Of a DNA stretch of 64,000 nucleotides, positions 52,215 to 59,380 are shown piece after piece. Below the pieces are notes generated by a model. The model was not told the DNA's origin and searched no databases. It saw only the letters and a program-made list of their open reading frames with translations. A program made the translations under genes and the position numbers. This stretch comes from Thiorhodovibrio litoralis. GTDB lineage: Bacteria; Pseudomonadota; Gammaproteobacteria; Chromatiales; Chromatiaceae. The stretch covers positions 2,032,501 to 2,096,500 of the forward strand of contig NZ_CP121473.1 in NCBI RefSeq assembly GCF_033954455.1, given 5' to 3'. Numbering within the stretch: position 1 is the stretch's first letter; each line of letters begins with the position of its first letter.

Positions 52215-52887
52215 CTTGCGATCCTCCTCCGGCACCGCGCGCCCTGCCTTGGCCTAGTCCCAGCAACTCGCGCACACCCCAGAGCGTCACCAAGGGCAGG
52301 AACAGGGCGAACACACCGCCGGCCAGAATGACCATAAACCAGACCGCGTAATGGATCAGCGGAAACGCCTCGCGGGTCGCTGCCGCCAGTGGCGCCGGCT
52401 CGTGAACGACATAGGTGGCAAAGGATGCGGAGGCGCCCTGATGACACTTGGCGCAGACATAGGCATGCCGCCGAATGGGATTCATCGGCGAATAGTAATG
52501 ATGGATGCCGGAAATGGGCTCGCCGCGATGGCATTGCACGCAACTGACATTGCCGCGAGTGCCGTGCAGGCTGTAGCGCTGTTGCTCGTGGCAACTCACG
52601 CAGGACTGCCCAGCATAGCCCGCCACGCCGGCATGGGCATCGCTGCTGAAGCTGCCGCGCCTGATGTCACCGCCGCCAGGCCCGAGGCCCCACAACCGGC
52701 TCGCCTGCTCGGCCCGGTAGATGCTATAGGCGCCGGGCAGCGTATCCTGGTCGCGGAAATAGCCGGTGCTGGCAGCCTCATAAGGATGCGGCACGTCGGC
52801 CGCCGGCAATTCCGGCACCAGCACGAGCCACAAGGCGGCGCAGAACAGGCCCGACAGCCGTCGGCGGGCTGTCGATTGCAGATTCAT
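52207..52887 (-). CDS. Membrane-anchored triheme cytochrome c
   Basis: About 226 residues from the ATG at 52887. The frame is open 24 codons further, but that part overlaps the upstream gene; no strong Shine-Dalgarno decides. A signal peptide (LSGLFCAALWLVLVPELPAADV) leads to a periplasmic domain with three CXXCH haem sites, CVSCH, CVQCH and CAKCH. A C-terminal membrane helix (LIHYAVWFMVILAGGVFALF) and short cytoplasmic tail follow. It probably carries electrons between the FdnI-like cytochrome b and the octahaem protein encoded upstream. Confidence 0.85.
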   Translation of the reverse strand: MNLQSTARRRLSGLFCAALWLVLVPELPAADVPHPYEAASTGYFRDQDTLPGAYSIYRAEQASRLWGLGPGGGDIRRGSFSSDAHAGVAGYAGQSCVSCHEQQRYSLHGTRGNVSCVQCHRGEPISGIHHYYSPMNPIRRHAYVCAKCHQGASASFATYVVHEPAPLAAATREAFPLIHYAVWFMVILAGGVFALFLPLVTLWGVRELLGLGQGRARGAGGGSQDG

Positions 52888-52918
52888 GGCGAAACCGGGC
52901 TTGCGCGCCTGAATGTGT

Positions 52919-54202
52919 CTAACCCTGATCGGCCGCAGACGGTGCGGCTTCGGTGGCACTCCCGGCGGCCGGGGAGCGCTTCGTCAGCTCGTCGTAGCGC
53001 CGCTGCAAATCCTCAAGATCATCATCCTTGTGCTTGTGGCAAGTCTGGCAAGAATTGGGGATATCCGGATTCGCCAGCGTATCCTTCGGCAGCAGTGCGA
53101 CGAAGACATGGCTGTGGATATCACCCGACTCGGCGCTTTTGGCGATGCGCGGCATATGGCAGGCGACGCACTTCGCCGAGGAATGGATGGCATGCGGGCC
53201 AACGGTGTTCACCATGGTGTGACAGGAGAGACAGGTCTGATCGCCGGAGACCTCCCGCGTTTGCCCCCGTACCACCGGATTACCGAGTTGGTGGACGTAG
53301 TGACAGGAGTTGCAGGTCACGCCCTCGCGATAGTGGGCCGACTGCTGCCAGTCGATGTACTGCTGGTGATGGCCCTTGGAGAATTCGTTCGCGTAGATAT
53401 GCTTGACGTCGCCACCAGCATAGGAGGTGGAGTCGTAATAGGCGGTTAGCGCCTGACCGGGTCGGTAGCCAACTGGCCATCCCGCGCCGGACACCTTGGT
53501 GGACTTGCCGCGATTGTGGCAGGAACCGCAGATCTGCACCGCAACGCCAGCGGTCAGCTTGCTGGGATTGATGATGGTCGCGCGCTTCTCAAAGATCTCG
53601 GTCTTCGGCAGTGCCGCATGATGGGAACCGGGCCCGTGACAGGCCTCGCAGCCGACGCCTGGCTCATTAAAACTATTTAGTTCGAGGTCCACCCCGGTGG
53701 CGTGACAACCGCCGCACTTCAGAAGCCAGGGACGCTGGTCCCAGTCGTTATCGTGATAGTTGACCCAGCGGCCAGTCTCGGCATTGAACTGGACTGGGGC
53801 GATATACAGGGTGCTGTCCTTCTCAACCAGATAGCGCTGCTTCCACTGGCTACCGATGGTGTAGAGGATATCCTCGACGGCGGGGATATGGACCTCGTCC
53901 ACCGGAACCTTGAGCTGGTCTTGAATCTTGCCGAGATCGACACGGATCGCCTCGGCGTCGATCTCAGTGATGAAGGCATCTTGATTGGCGCGGGCATCCT
54001 GGAGCATGCGGCTGTGCAGCGTGCGCTGCCAGGCGTCATAGTGTTCCAGATGGCAGGTGCGACACACCTCCGAGCCTACGTAGGTGTTCGGCTCGGCGAG
54101 AAGCTTTTTAGAGTCGACCGGGTCTGCCGCCCAAACGCCCTCACCGGACACTAGCGCCAAGAGCATGGCGACCGCCTGAGCCGCCCCGTAACGGATGCCC
54201 AT
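52919..54202 (-). CDS. Periplasmic octahaem cytochrome c
   Basis: A 427-residue exported multihaem protein, first gene of the operon (GAGGAG before the ATG). The signal peptide ends near VWAADP. It has eight CXXCH motifs, starting at C47, C163, C185, C225, C297, C324, C345 and C385. No CXXCK or other variant site is seen, unlike octahaem tetrathionate reductase or hydroxylamine oxidoreductase-type catalytic haems. The spacing with a long haem-free stretch (52-162) and the C-terminal KCVACHMPRIA and NSCQTCHKHK segments resemble cytochrome c-554/NrfA-like folds. The substrate is unknown; an electron relay or a reductase is possible. It ends with an acidic/Ala tail. Confidence 0.85.
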   Translation of the reverse strand: MGIRYGAAQAVAMLLALVSGEGVWAADPVDSKKLLAEPNTYVGSEVCRTCHLEHYDAWQRTLHSRMLQDARANQDAFITEIDAEAIRVDLGKIQDQLKVPVDEVHIPAVEDILYTIGSQWKQRYLVEKDSTLYIAPVQFNAETGRWVNYHDNDWDQRPWLLKCGGCHATGVDLELNSFNEPGVGCEACHGPGSHHAALPKTEIFEKRATIINPSKLTAGVAVQICGSCHNRGKSTKVSGAGWPVGYRPGQALTAYYDSTSYAGGDVKHIYANEFSKGHHQQYIDWQQSAHYREGVTCNSCHYVHQLGNPVVRGQTREVSGDQTCLSCHTMVNTVGPHAIHSSAKCVACHMPRIAKSAESGDIHSHVFVALLPKDTLANPDIPNSCQTCHKHKDDDLEDLQRRYDELTKRSPAAGSATEAAPSAADQG

Positions 54203-54440
54203 CCCACTCTCCTCTGGTTGTGGTCAGTCGTGAAATCCCGCGCTCACGGCGGGCCGACTGCCGGTTTTTATTTTCATGCCCGCGCTCTATCGGCGACACA
54301 TCCAGCATCGACCGCACGGCTATCAAATTTTCGGCATTCCTACCATAATCTCTCACGCCGTGCAAGCCCGCGATACGATGAGGCATTTGCGCTGGAGTGT
54401 CCCGTCCCGTGTGATTTTTTGCCAAAGAGTAACCGTCATT

Positions 54441-55316
54441 GTGATCGCTCGCCTGCTTGACATTATCGTGCCCGTTTATGGCATCGTGCTGGTGGGTTTT
54501 TTGTATGCGCGCCGCCATGCGCCTGACTTGCGCGCGGCGAACCGGCTGAATCTGGACATTTTTACGCCGGCTTTGCTGTTCGATGTGCTGGCGGCCAAGA
54601 CGTTTCACCCAGGAGCCTATCTGCTGCTCGGGCTGTCCGGGACGCTGGTGGTGTTGGGCTCGGGTCTGATCGCCTGGGGCGCGAGCCGGGTGCTGGGCAT
54701 GCAGGCGCGCACCCTGGTGCCGCCGATGATGTTCCTGAATTCGGGCAACATGGGGCTACCGTTGGCGGTACTGGCCTTTGGCGAGCCGGCTCTGGGGGCT
54801 GCCGTGGTGCTCTTTATGGTCGAGAACCTGCTGCACTTTACGCTCGGCGTGCGCATTCTCGACCGCCATCTTCGGTTCTCCGAACTGGCGCGTATGCCCT
54901 TGGTTTTGGCCTGCGTGTTGGGCATTCTTGCCTCTCTCACTGAGCTGCGCCCGCCACCAGCGATAGGCGAGGGCATTCATCTGCTCGGGCAGATCGCGAT
55001 TCCGCTGATGCTGTTCGCGCTTGGCGCGCGCCTGACCGAGGCGGATCTCACCCATTGGCGAGCCGGGCTGCTCGGCGCCTTATTGCGCCCGGTGAGCGGT
55101 CTCCTGCTGGCCATGCCGCTGCTGTGGCTGCTGCCACTGCCGCCCGCGCAGCAAGGTTTGCTGGTGCTCTTTGCCGCGCTTCCGCCGGCGGTGCTGAATT
55201 ATCTGTTTGCCGAGCGTTACGACCAGCAGCCGCAGGTGGTCGCGGCGATTGTCATTTGGGGCAATCTCGCAAGTTTGTTGGTGATTCCCGCCGTGCTGGC
55301 GCTGGTGCTGCCTTAG
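54441..55316 (+). CDS. AEC-family (auxin efflux carrier-like) transporter
   Basis: About 291 residues with some ten membrane helices: IIVPVYGIVLVGFLYARR, TPALLFDVLAA, MMFLNSGNMGLPLAVLAFGE (the family's conserved 'N-GN-GLP' motif) and LFAALPPAVLNYLFAERY near the C-terminus. The GTG at 54441 gives a start matching family members; ATG at 54378 or 54276 would add non-conserved residues. AEC proteins export or import carboxylates and amino-acid derivatives; no substrate can be named. It is divergent from the cytochrome operon. Confidence 0.85.
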   Translation: MIARLLDIIVPVYGIVLVGFLYARRHAPDLRAANRLNLDIFTPALLFDVLAAKTFHPGAYLLLGLSGTLVVLGSGLIAWGASRVLGMQARTLVPPMMFLNSGNMGLPLAVLAFGEPALGAAVVLFMVENLLHFTLGVRILDRHLRFSELARMPLVLACVLGILASLTELRPPPAIGEGIHLLGQIAIPLMLFALGARLTEADLTHWRAGLLGALLRPVSGLLLAMPLLWLLPLPPAQQGLLVLFAALPPAVLNYLFAERYDQQPQVVAAIVIWGNLASLLVIPAVLALVLP

Positions 55317-55332
55317 GTGTCGATGCGTTAAC

Positions 55333-55366
55333 AAAAAGACGCCTAATAAGTCAAAATTGTCTTTTT
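55333..55366 (+). terminator. Possible terminator after the AEC gene
   Basis: AAAAAGAC (55333-55340) and GTCTTTTT (55359-55366) are exact complements around an 18-nt loop, ending in five T residues, 17 nt after the AEC stop. The stem is AT-rich and the loop long, so termination would be weak; the structure could act on both strands. Confidence 0.35.
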
Positions 55367-55496
55367 ACCCTTCATATTTAAGAAGGCCTAAGCACACTTC
55401 AAATGATTTTCGAAAGCATTGTCTTTGGGGGCTGCGTGATGGGGAGGGATCGCCGACCTAGACTGAGTTCATCGGGTTTAGTTTGATGGCAAGGCT

Positions 55497-55736
55497 ATGC
55501 ACACTGTTAACATACACGAAGCAAAAACTTATCTATCCCAGCTTGTTGAACAAGCGGCCGGCGGCGACCCCTTCGTCATTACCAAGGCGGGACGCCCGAT
55601 GGTCAAGGTGGTGCCCCTCGGCGAGCCTGTTGTTCCGCAGCGCCTTGGCTTCATGGCGGGACAGATCAGTCTTCCCGATGATTTCAACCGAATGGGTGAG
55701 GCTGCCATCCTGGCTCCGTTCGCAGAGCAGTCGTGA
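55497..55736 (+). CDS. Orphan Phd/YefM-type antitoxin
   Basis: A 79-residue antitoxin of the type VNIHEAKTYLSQLVEQAAGG then DPFVITKAGRPMVKVVPLGE, the classical Phd/YefM DNA-binding half. The C-terminal part (LGFMAGQISLPDDFNRMGEA) normally wraps a PIN toxin. The toxin should begin at the overlapping GTG (55733) but is interrupted after about three codons by repeat copy 2. A sequence segment like this antitoxin also survives as a relic at 49968-50015. The 180 nt upstream are AT-rich. Confidence 0.85.
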   Translation: MHTVNIHEAKTYLSQLVEQAAGGDPFVITKAGRPMVKVVPLGEPVVPQRLGFMAGQISLPDDFNRMGEAAILAPFAEQS

Positions 55737-55741
55737 GGCTG
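55733..55741 (+). pseudogene. First codons of a deleted PIN toxin gene
   Basis: GTGAGGCTG overlaps the antitoxin stop as GTGA and reads M-R-L, the usual beginning (MRLLLDTH) of PIN toxins paired with this antitoxin type. The next bases belong to repeat copy 2, which starts at 55741. The inference rests on a few bases and on the family pattern. Confidence 0.35.
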
Positions 55742-56301
55742 TTTCAGTGCAATGCCGCGAGCGCTGCCTCAGGAGCTTTGTCCAGGACGGTCAGCAGGGA
55801 TTTGGCCGCACCTGTGGGGCAACGCTTGCCCTGCTCCCAATTGCGGATCGTCTCCAGCGGAACGTCAATGCGTTCGGCAAAGGCCGCCTGACTCAACCCG
55901 AGACGCTTGCGCACCCGGCACGCGAACTTGGCCGCATCCAGCATGGCGTCTGCTTCATCGGCCTCAATATGCTGGGCAATAGCGTCCTCGCTGGTGGCAT
56001 CCACCCGCGCCGGATCGATGCGTCCTGGCAGCATCGCCGCTGGGGCTGCGGGATCAAGTGTCATGCGTACAGTGGTCATAGTGCTGGTTCTCGCATCGGT
56101 TAGCCTTGCGTGCCGAGATGATGCGGATGACGTCCTGTCTGGGAGTGTAGACCAGCACGAACAAGCGCTGTTCGATTCGGCCCATCAGCTGGTAGCGCGC
56201 ATCACTATAGCTGTGGCGGGTATCGGCCTGAATCAGGCGATCCGGGTCGAGGAAGGCTCTGGCTGCGTAGGCGAAGTCGAACCCACGTTCGCGAAAGCAG
56301 G
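55741..56301. repeat. Direct repeat, copy 2 (about 560 bp, BrnT/HTH cassette)
   Basis: Matches 50566-51127 in direct orientation. Here the left border falls directly on the start of the lost PIN toxin. The toxin gene is complete in this copy and continues past the right repeat border to 56353, so this copy looks like the source and copy 1 the truncated derivative. Confidence 0.85.
55744..56079 (-). CDS. HTH antitoxin of the BrnT cassette, copy 2
   Basis: A 111-residue XRE-type antitoxin, with the same layout as copy 1: an acidic N-terminal region, then the helix-turn-helix RKRLGLSQAAFAERIDVPLE. It has Cys at residue 54, where copy 1 has Arg. The gene overlaps the end of the intact brnT by 26 nt, so the two are coupled, toxin first. 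BrnT partners are usually BrnA ribbon-helix-helix proteins; an HTH partner is a known alternative arrangement. Confidence 0.82.
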   Translation of the reverse strand: MTTVRMTLDPAAPAAMLPGRIDPARVDATSEDAIAQHIEADEADAMLDAAKFACRVRKRLGLSQAAFAERIDVPLETIRNWEQGKRCPTGAAKSLLTVLDKAPEAALAALH

Positions 56302-56353
56302 CGTCGCTTTTCGCCTCATCCCATTCGAACTTCATCGAAAGACTGTAGCCCAT
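56054..56353 (-). CDS. brnT: BrnT-family toxin
   Basis: A 99-residue BrnT RNase-like toxin. KFEWDEAKSDACFRERGFDF, then DTRHSYSDARYQLMGRIEQR, LFVLVYTPRQDVIRIISARKAN is the family pattern, with the C-terminal IRIISARKA strand-helix well conserved. The ATG at 56353 has GGGAG 8 nt upstream; the ATG at 56335 would give the more usual N-terminus MKFEWDEAK. BrnT inhibits translation by RNA cleavage and is neutralised by the antitoxin encoded next. Confidence 0.88.
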   Translation of the reverse strand: MGYSLSMKFEWDEAKSDACFRERGFDFAYAARAFLDPDRLIQADTRHSYSDARYQLMGRIEQRLFVLVYTPRQDVIRIISARKANRCENQHYDHCTHDT

Positions 56354-56569
56354 TGGCCTACTCCCGGCAAGGCGGGAGGTGCGTCATCACACCCGCATGC
56401 CGACATCCGCAGCAGTGCGCGGCGCTTTCTGTGCGGGCCGGATCTTGGTAGCCGGTGCGATCTGGTCGGCCTGGAGGTGGATTGCGTGCGGGAACTCGCC
56501 GAGCGGGGTGGGTGATTGGCGCTGATGCCGGACGTGGCGGAGCGTCCGACAGTGCCAGCACCCGCGACG

Positions 56570-56740
56570 GTTGCTTGAGCCGGGCGCCGACCTGGTCGCT
56601 CTCGCGCATATAGAGTACCGCCCGGTCGGGATTGTTCGGATCGCGTCCGTGCAGCAGGTAGACGCCCGTGCGCCCGATCAACACGTGGCCGGTCCAGTTT
56701 ATGATCTGGGCAGTGATAAGGCCGGTGAATTTTTAAGCAT
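56570..56740 (-). pseudogene. Relic of a GIY-YIG/DUF4357-type nuclease gene
   Basis: On the minus strand, MLK then (after a one-base frameshift in a run of A) FTGLITAQIINWTGHVLIGR and TGVYLLHGRDPNN, AVLYMRESDQVGARLKQ are recognisable. These resemble the N-terminal part of GIY-YIG nuclease family proteins that carry DUF4357. The expected stretch between VLIG and RTGVYLL is missing and the sequence after LKQ degenerates. It lies just downstream of the HNH gene of the defence operon and is probably an eroded accessory gene. Confidence 0.5.
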
Positions 56741-56786
56741 TTGGCTTTGGTCCTGAGCGTTGTCAATCCCAACAATAGTCGCCTGG

Positions 56787-57686
56787 TCACGAGGCTAACC
56801 TTAGCAACTGGCGGTCGTCCAGGAAACTCAAACACCAGCGCACGATGGACGAGAGCGGAGCATCCGCGCTGGCCATCTTTCTGATCTCCCGTGCATGGTT
56901 GCGCAGCCGCTCCTGCGCCGTGGGGTTCGGGCCGGAGGCACAGCGCTCCTTTGCGCGATGGTAGCCGTCCACCTCGCGGAGCACCGCTTGCCATTTGGCG
57001 CGGCGTGCCTCGGTCAATGCCTCATGCTCGTTGAGCTTCAGCCGTTGGATGGAGACGTCCGCGCGTTGTGCGTTCCAGTCGTCTGATACCTCGGGCGACA
57101 CGATCGCGTTGCCCTCTTCGTTGAACGCGATCAGCTCAACATCGACGGGGTCGGTCGGATCGAGGAAGTAGCGGCTTTCTGACTCCTCGCATTGATGGGC
57201 ATAGCAAGAGCGCACAGACCCCTCGCGCAGCGGAAACCAGCCACCCTTCTTGCTGTTGCCGACGCTGCCGCAGATGCGGTAGTTGCTGTAGTCGAACGCG
57301 AGCCACCAATAGCCGTCCTGCGTGCTGCCGTCCAGGTCCTTGGCCTCGGACTTCGGACGGAAGTGCTCGACGTGATAATGAGAATAGATGTCCTTCGACT
57401 CCGAGAACCAGCACTTGCCGTGGGACAGTGCAAGCAGCCAGGGCTTCAACCGAGCCCAGTGACCGCTCTTGTCGCTGATAAAGGCATTGCGGGCCTTGAT
57501 CCTCTCTTTGGCCGCGTCCTGGTCTCCCGCTTGCCGCAACGCATCTGCTGCTTGCGTCAGCGCCTCGACCTGCGCCAACAGCTGCGCGGACTTGTTCAGC
57601 CACGCCTGCCAATCATCCTGGCTCCAAGGCTCCCAGCCGGGAAAGGCATCCGTCGGCCTCTTGTTGTCGAAGTCGATCCATCTCAT
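56787..57686 (-). CDS. HNH-type nuclease, PtuB-like (Septu partner)
   Basis: A 299-residue protein with an HNH-type core at about 90-152: KCWFSESKDIYSHYHVEHFR (C92, H108), PK at 111-112, DYSNYRIC (N135) and SVGNSKKGGWFPL. This is the layout of HNH proteins that pair with AAA ATPases in Septu-type phage defence (PtuB). The usual second zinc cysteines are not present (CWFS instead of CXXC), as in one branch of these proteins. The gene overlaps the ATPase gene by 4 nt and is last in the hsdM-hsdS-ATPase-HNH operon. It would be the DNA or tRNA nuclease effector; the target is unknown. Confidence 0.75.
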   Translation of the reverse strand: MRWIDFDNKRPTDAFPGWEPWSQDDWQAWLNKSAQLLAQVEALTQAADALRQAGDQDAAKERIKARNAFISDKSGHWARLKPWLLALSHGKCWFSESKDIYSHYHVEHFRPKSEAKDLDGSTQDGYWWLAFDYSNYRICGSVGNSKKGGWFPLREGSVRSCYAHQCEESESRYFLDPTDPVDVELIAFNEEGNAIVSPEVSDDWNAQRADVSIQRLKLNEHEALTEARRAKWQAVLREVDGYHRAKERCASGPNPTAQERLRNHAREIRKMASADAPLSSIVRWCLSFLDDRQLLRLAS

Positions 57687-59380
57687 CGCCGATTGTCCTC
57701 CGCCAGCACCTCGCTGATGATACGCTCGGCGATGGCATCCTGATCCGCCATCTGCTCGGGCGTGAGGGTGGGCTGGTGGAACTGGGTGTGCTGGGCCATC
57801 TTGCGCACGAACAGCGCGTAGTACGGGTCTTTAAAGTCTTGCGCGAAGCCAAGCTCGGAGAGCTCCGCGCTCAGGCGCTGCATTTCGGCGGTCTCCGCCG
57901 GCGTCCGGTCATCGCCCCTGGCGTAGAGCAGGTTGCGCCGGTCCAGCCGCCGCAAGGTCTCGGTGTCCACGGTGGAGCGCAGGCCGAACAGGTCGCTCTT
58001 TAGCAGGCCTGCGATGCCCATGCCTTGTGGGTCCACGACTGGGTGCTCCACTGTCACGGCCCCCTGTCGGTTGGGCGTCAGAATAGACACCTGCTCCCGG
58101 CGCAGGCTGCCGATCATCATCGGGTCGTGGGTGGTGACGATGATCTGGGAGTCGCCCTTGATGGGGCCGTCGGGCTGCTGGTGCAGGACCTGCTCCACGC
58201 GCTCGAAGTAGCGCAGCTTCCACAGCGGGTTCAGGTGGGTGTCCGGCTCGTCGAGCAGGAACAGGCATTCGTCCTGGTGAGTCAGGCGCATCAGGCCAAG
58301 CACGGTCAGCAGTTGCAGCTCGCCCTCGGAGAGTTGATCGAAGGTCATCAGCCCGTCGGCGTTCTCATGGCGGACGAACAGGTGCAGGTCCTCCAGCAGG
58401 TCCGCGATATAGGCGCCCTCCAGGAAGCGGAAGAAGCGGTAGGAGTCGCCGACCTGATCCTTCAGCTCGATGAGCTTCTCCCGGGAATCCAGAAACAGGT
58501 ACAGCAGGGCCTGCTCCTCGACCCGGCCGCGGAAGTCGATGGTCTGCTCGGCGGTGTGGTCGATGGGCGCCACGGCCAGCTCCCAAAGCTTCTCCAGCAG
58601 TTCCTCGGTAAAGCGAGTACTGTCGTACCAGAAGCGCGGACTGCCTTGGCGGATGTCCTCGGGGCTCAGGGTATCGCCGCTCAGCCGCCAGGGCTGCTTC
58701 AGCACGAACAGGGCCGAGTCCAGGTCGACGATGCGCAGATCGTCCAGGATCTCCTTCAGCGGCTTCTCGGGCGCCAGCAACAGCGACAGCAGCACCAGCT
58801 TGGCGTGGGGATGGCGGCAGTAGAACAAACGCCGGACCAGGGCATCGGAGGCGGCGGTGTCCTCGAAGCCCGTGCGGTCGTCGGTTGGCGCATCGAATTC
58901 GTTCAGGTTGTCGACGAAGGACCGTTGATGGTCCCGGAACAGGGCCTCCAGCCGCTCGTTCTTGCCCGAATAGTAGGCAAAGACATTGGACGGCAGATAG
59001 CGCCGAGCCTTGCCGCGCTCCACTTTGCCCGTGTCCGGGTGCTCGCGGTGCATGTCGCTGAGTATCCAGGGGTCGGCCTCTTCGCCGTCGATCCGCACCC
59101 GCGGGGGCTGGCCCGCGCTAGCCTGGATCGACACCGCGTGGCCGCGGCACTCGTAGTCCAGGGCATAGTCGAAGCCGGGCGCCTGGTTCAGGTCCAAGTC
59201 GCGGAAGATGCTAACGATGGCCTCCAGCAGGTTGGACTTGCCGGAGCCGTTGGGGCCGATGATCGCGTGGCTCCTCAGGCGCTGCGTCTCGCCCGCGCTG
59301 TCCGTCACCGACTCGGTGAAGCAGATCCCCAGGTCGCGCAGGTTACGGAAGGCGCCCAGCCAAAGCCGCTGCAGATGCAT
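57683..59380 (-). CDS. ABC/SMC-type AAA ATPase, PtuA-like (Septu partner)
   Basis: A 565-residue ATPase, starting at the ATG 59380 that overlaps the hsdS stop by one base (TGATG). It has Walker A GPNGSGKSN at 42-50, the ABC-like signature FDQLSEGELQLL, Walker B CLFLLDEPDTHLNP and the switch His in IIVTTHDPMM. The domain order matches AAA-ATPases of the PtuA/RloA/OLD-like defence group, which control a partner nuclease. A helical insertion (about 110-330) sits between the Walker A and signature motifs, with an acidic C-terminal tail. The next gene encodes the HNH partner. Confidence 0.82.
   Translation of the reverse strand: MHLQRLWLGAFRNLRDLGICFTESVTDSAGETQRLRSHAIIGPNGSGKSNLLEAIVSIFRDLDLNQAPGFDYALDYECRGHAVSIQASAGQPPRVRIDGEEADPWILSDMHREHPDTGKVERGKARRYLPSNVFAYYSGKNERLEALFRDHQRSFVDNLNEFDAPTDDRTGFEDTAASDALVRRLFYCRHPHAKLVLLSLLLAPEKPLKEILDDLRIVDLDSALFVLKQPWRLSGDTLSPEDIRQGSPRFWYDSTRFTEELLEKLWELAVAPIDHTAEQTIDFRGRVEEQALLYLFLDSREKLIELKDQVGDSYRFFRFLEGAYIADLLEDLHLFVRHENADGLMTFDQLSEGELQLLTVLGLMRLTHQDECLFLLDEPDTHLNPLWKLRYFERVEQVLHQQPDGPIKGDSQIIVTTHDPMMIGSLRREQVSILTPNRQGAVTVEHPVVDPQGMGIAGLLKSDLFGLRSTVDTETLRRLDRRNLLYARGDDRTPAETAEMQRLSAELSELGFAQDFKDPYYALFVRKMAQHTQFHQPTLTPEQMADQDAIAERIISEVLAEDNRR

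Noticed and set aside
54240-54285. Hairpin followed by T residues in the cytochrome/AEC gap as a terminator
   Set aside because: The stem is only four base pairs and no plus-strand gene ends upstream of it.
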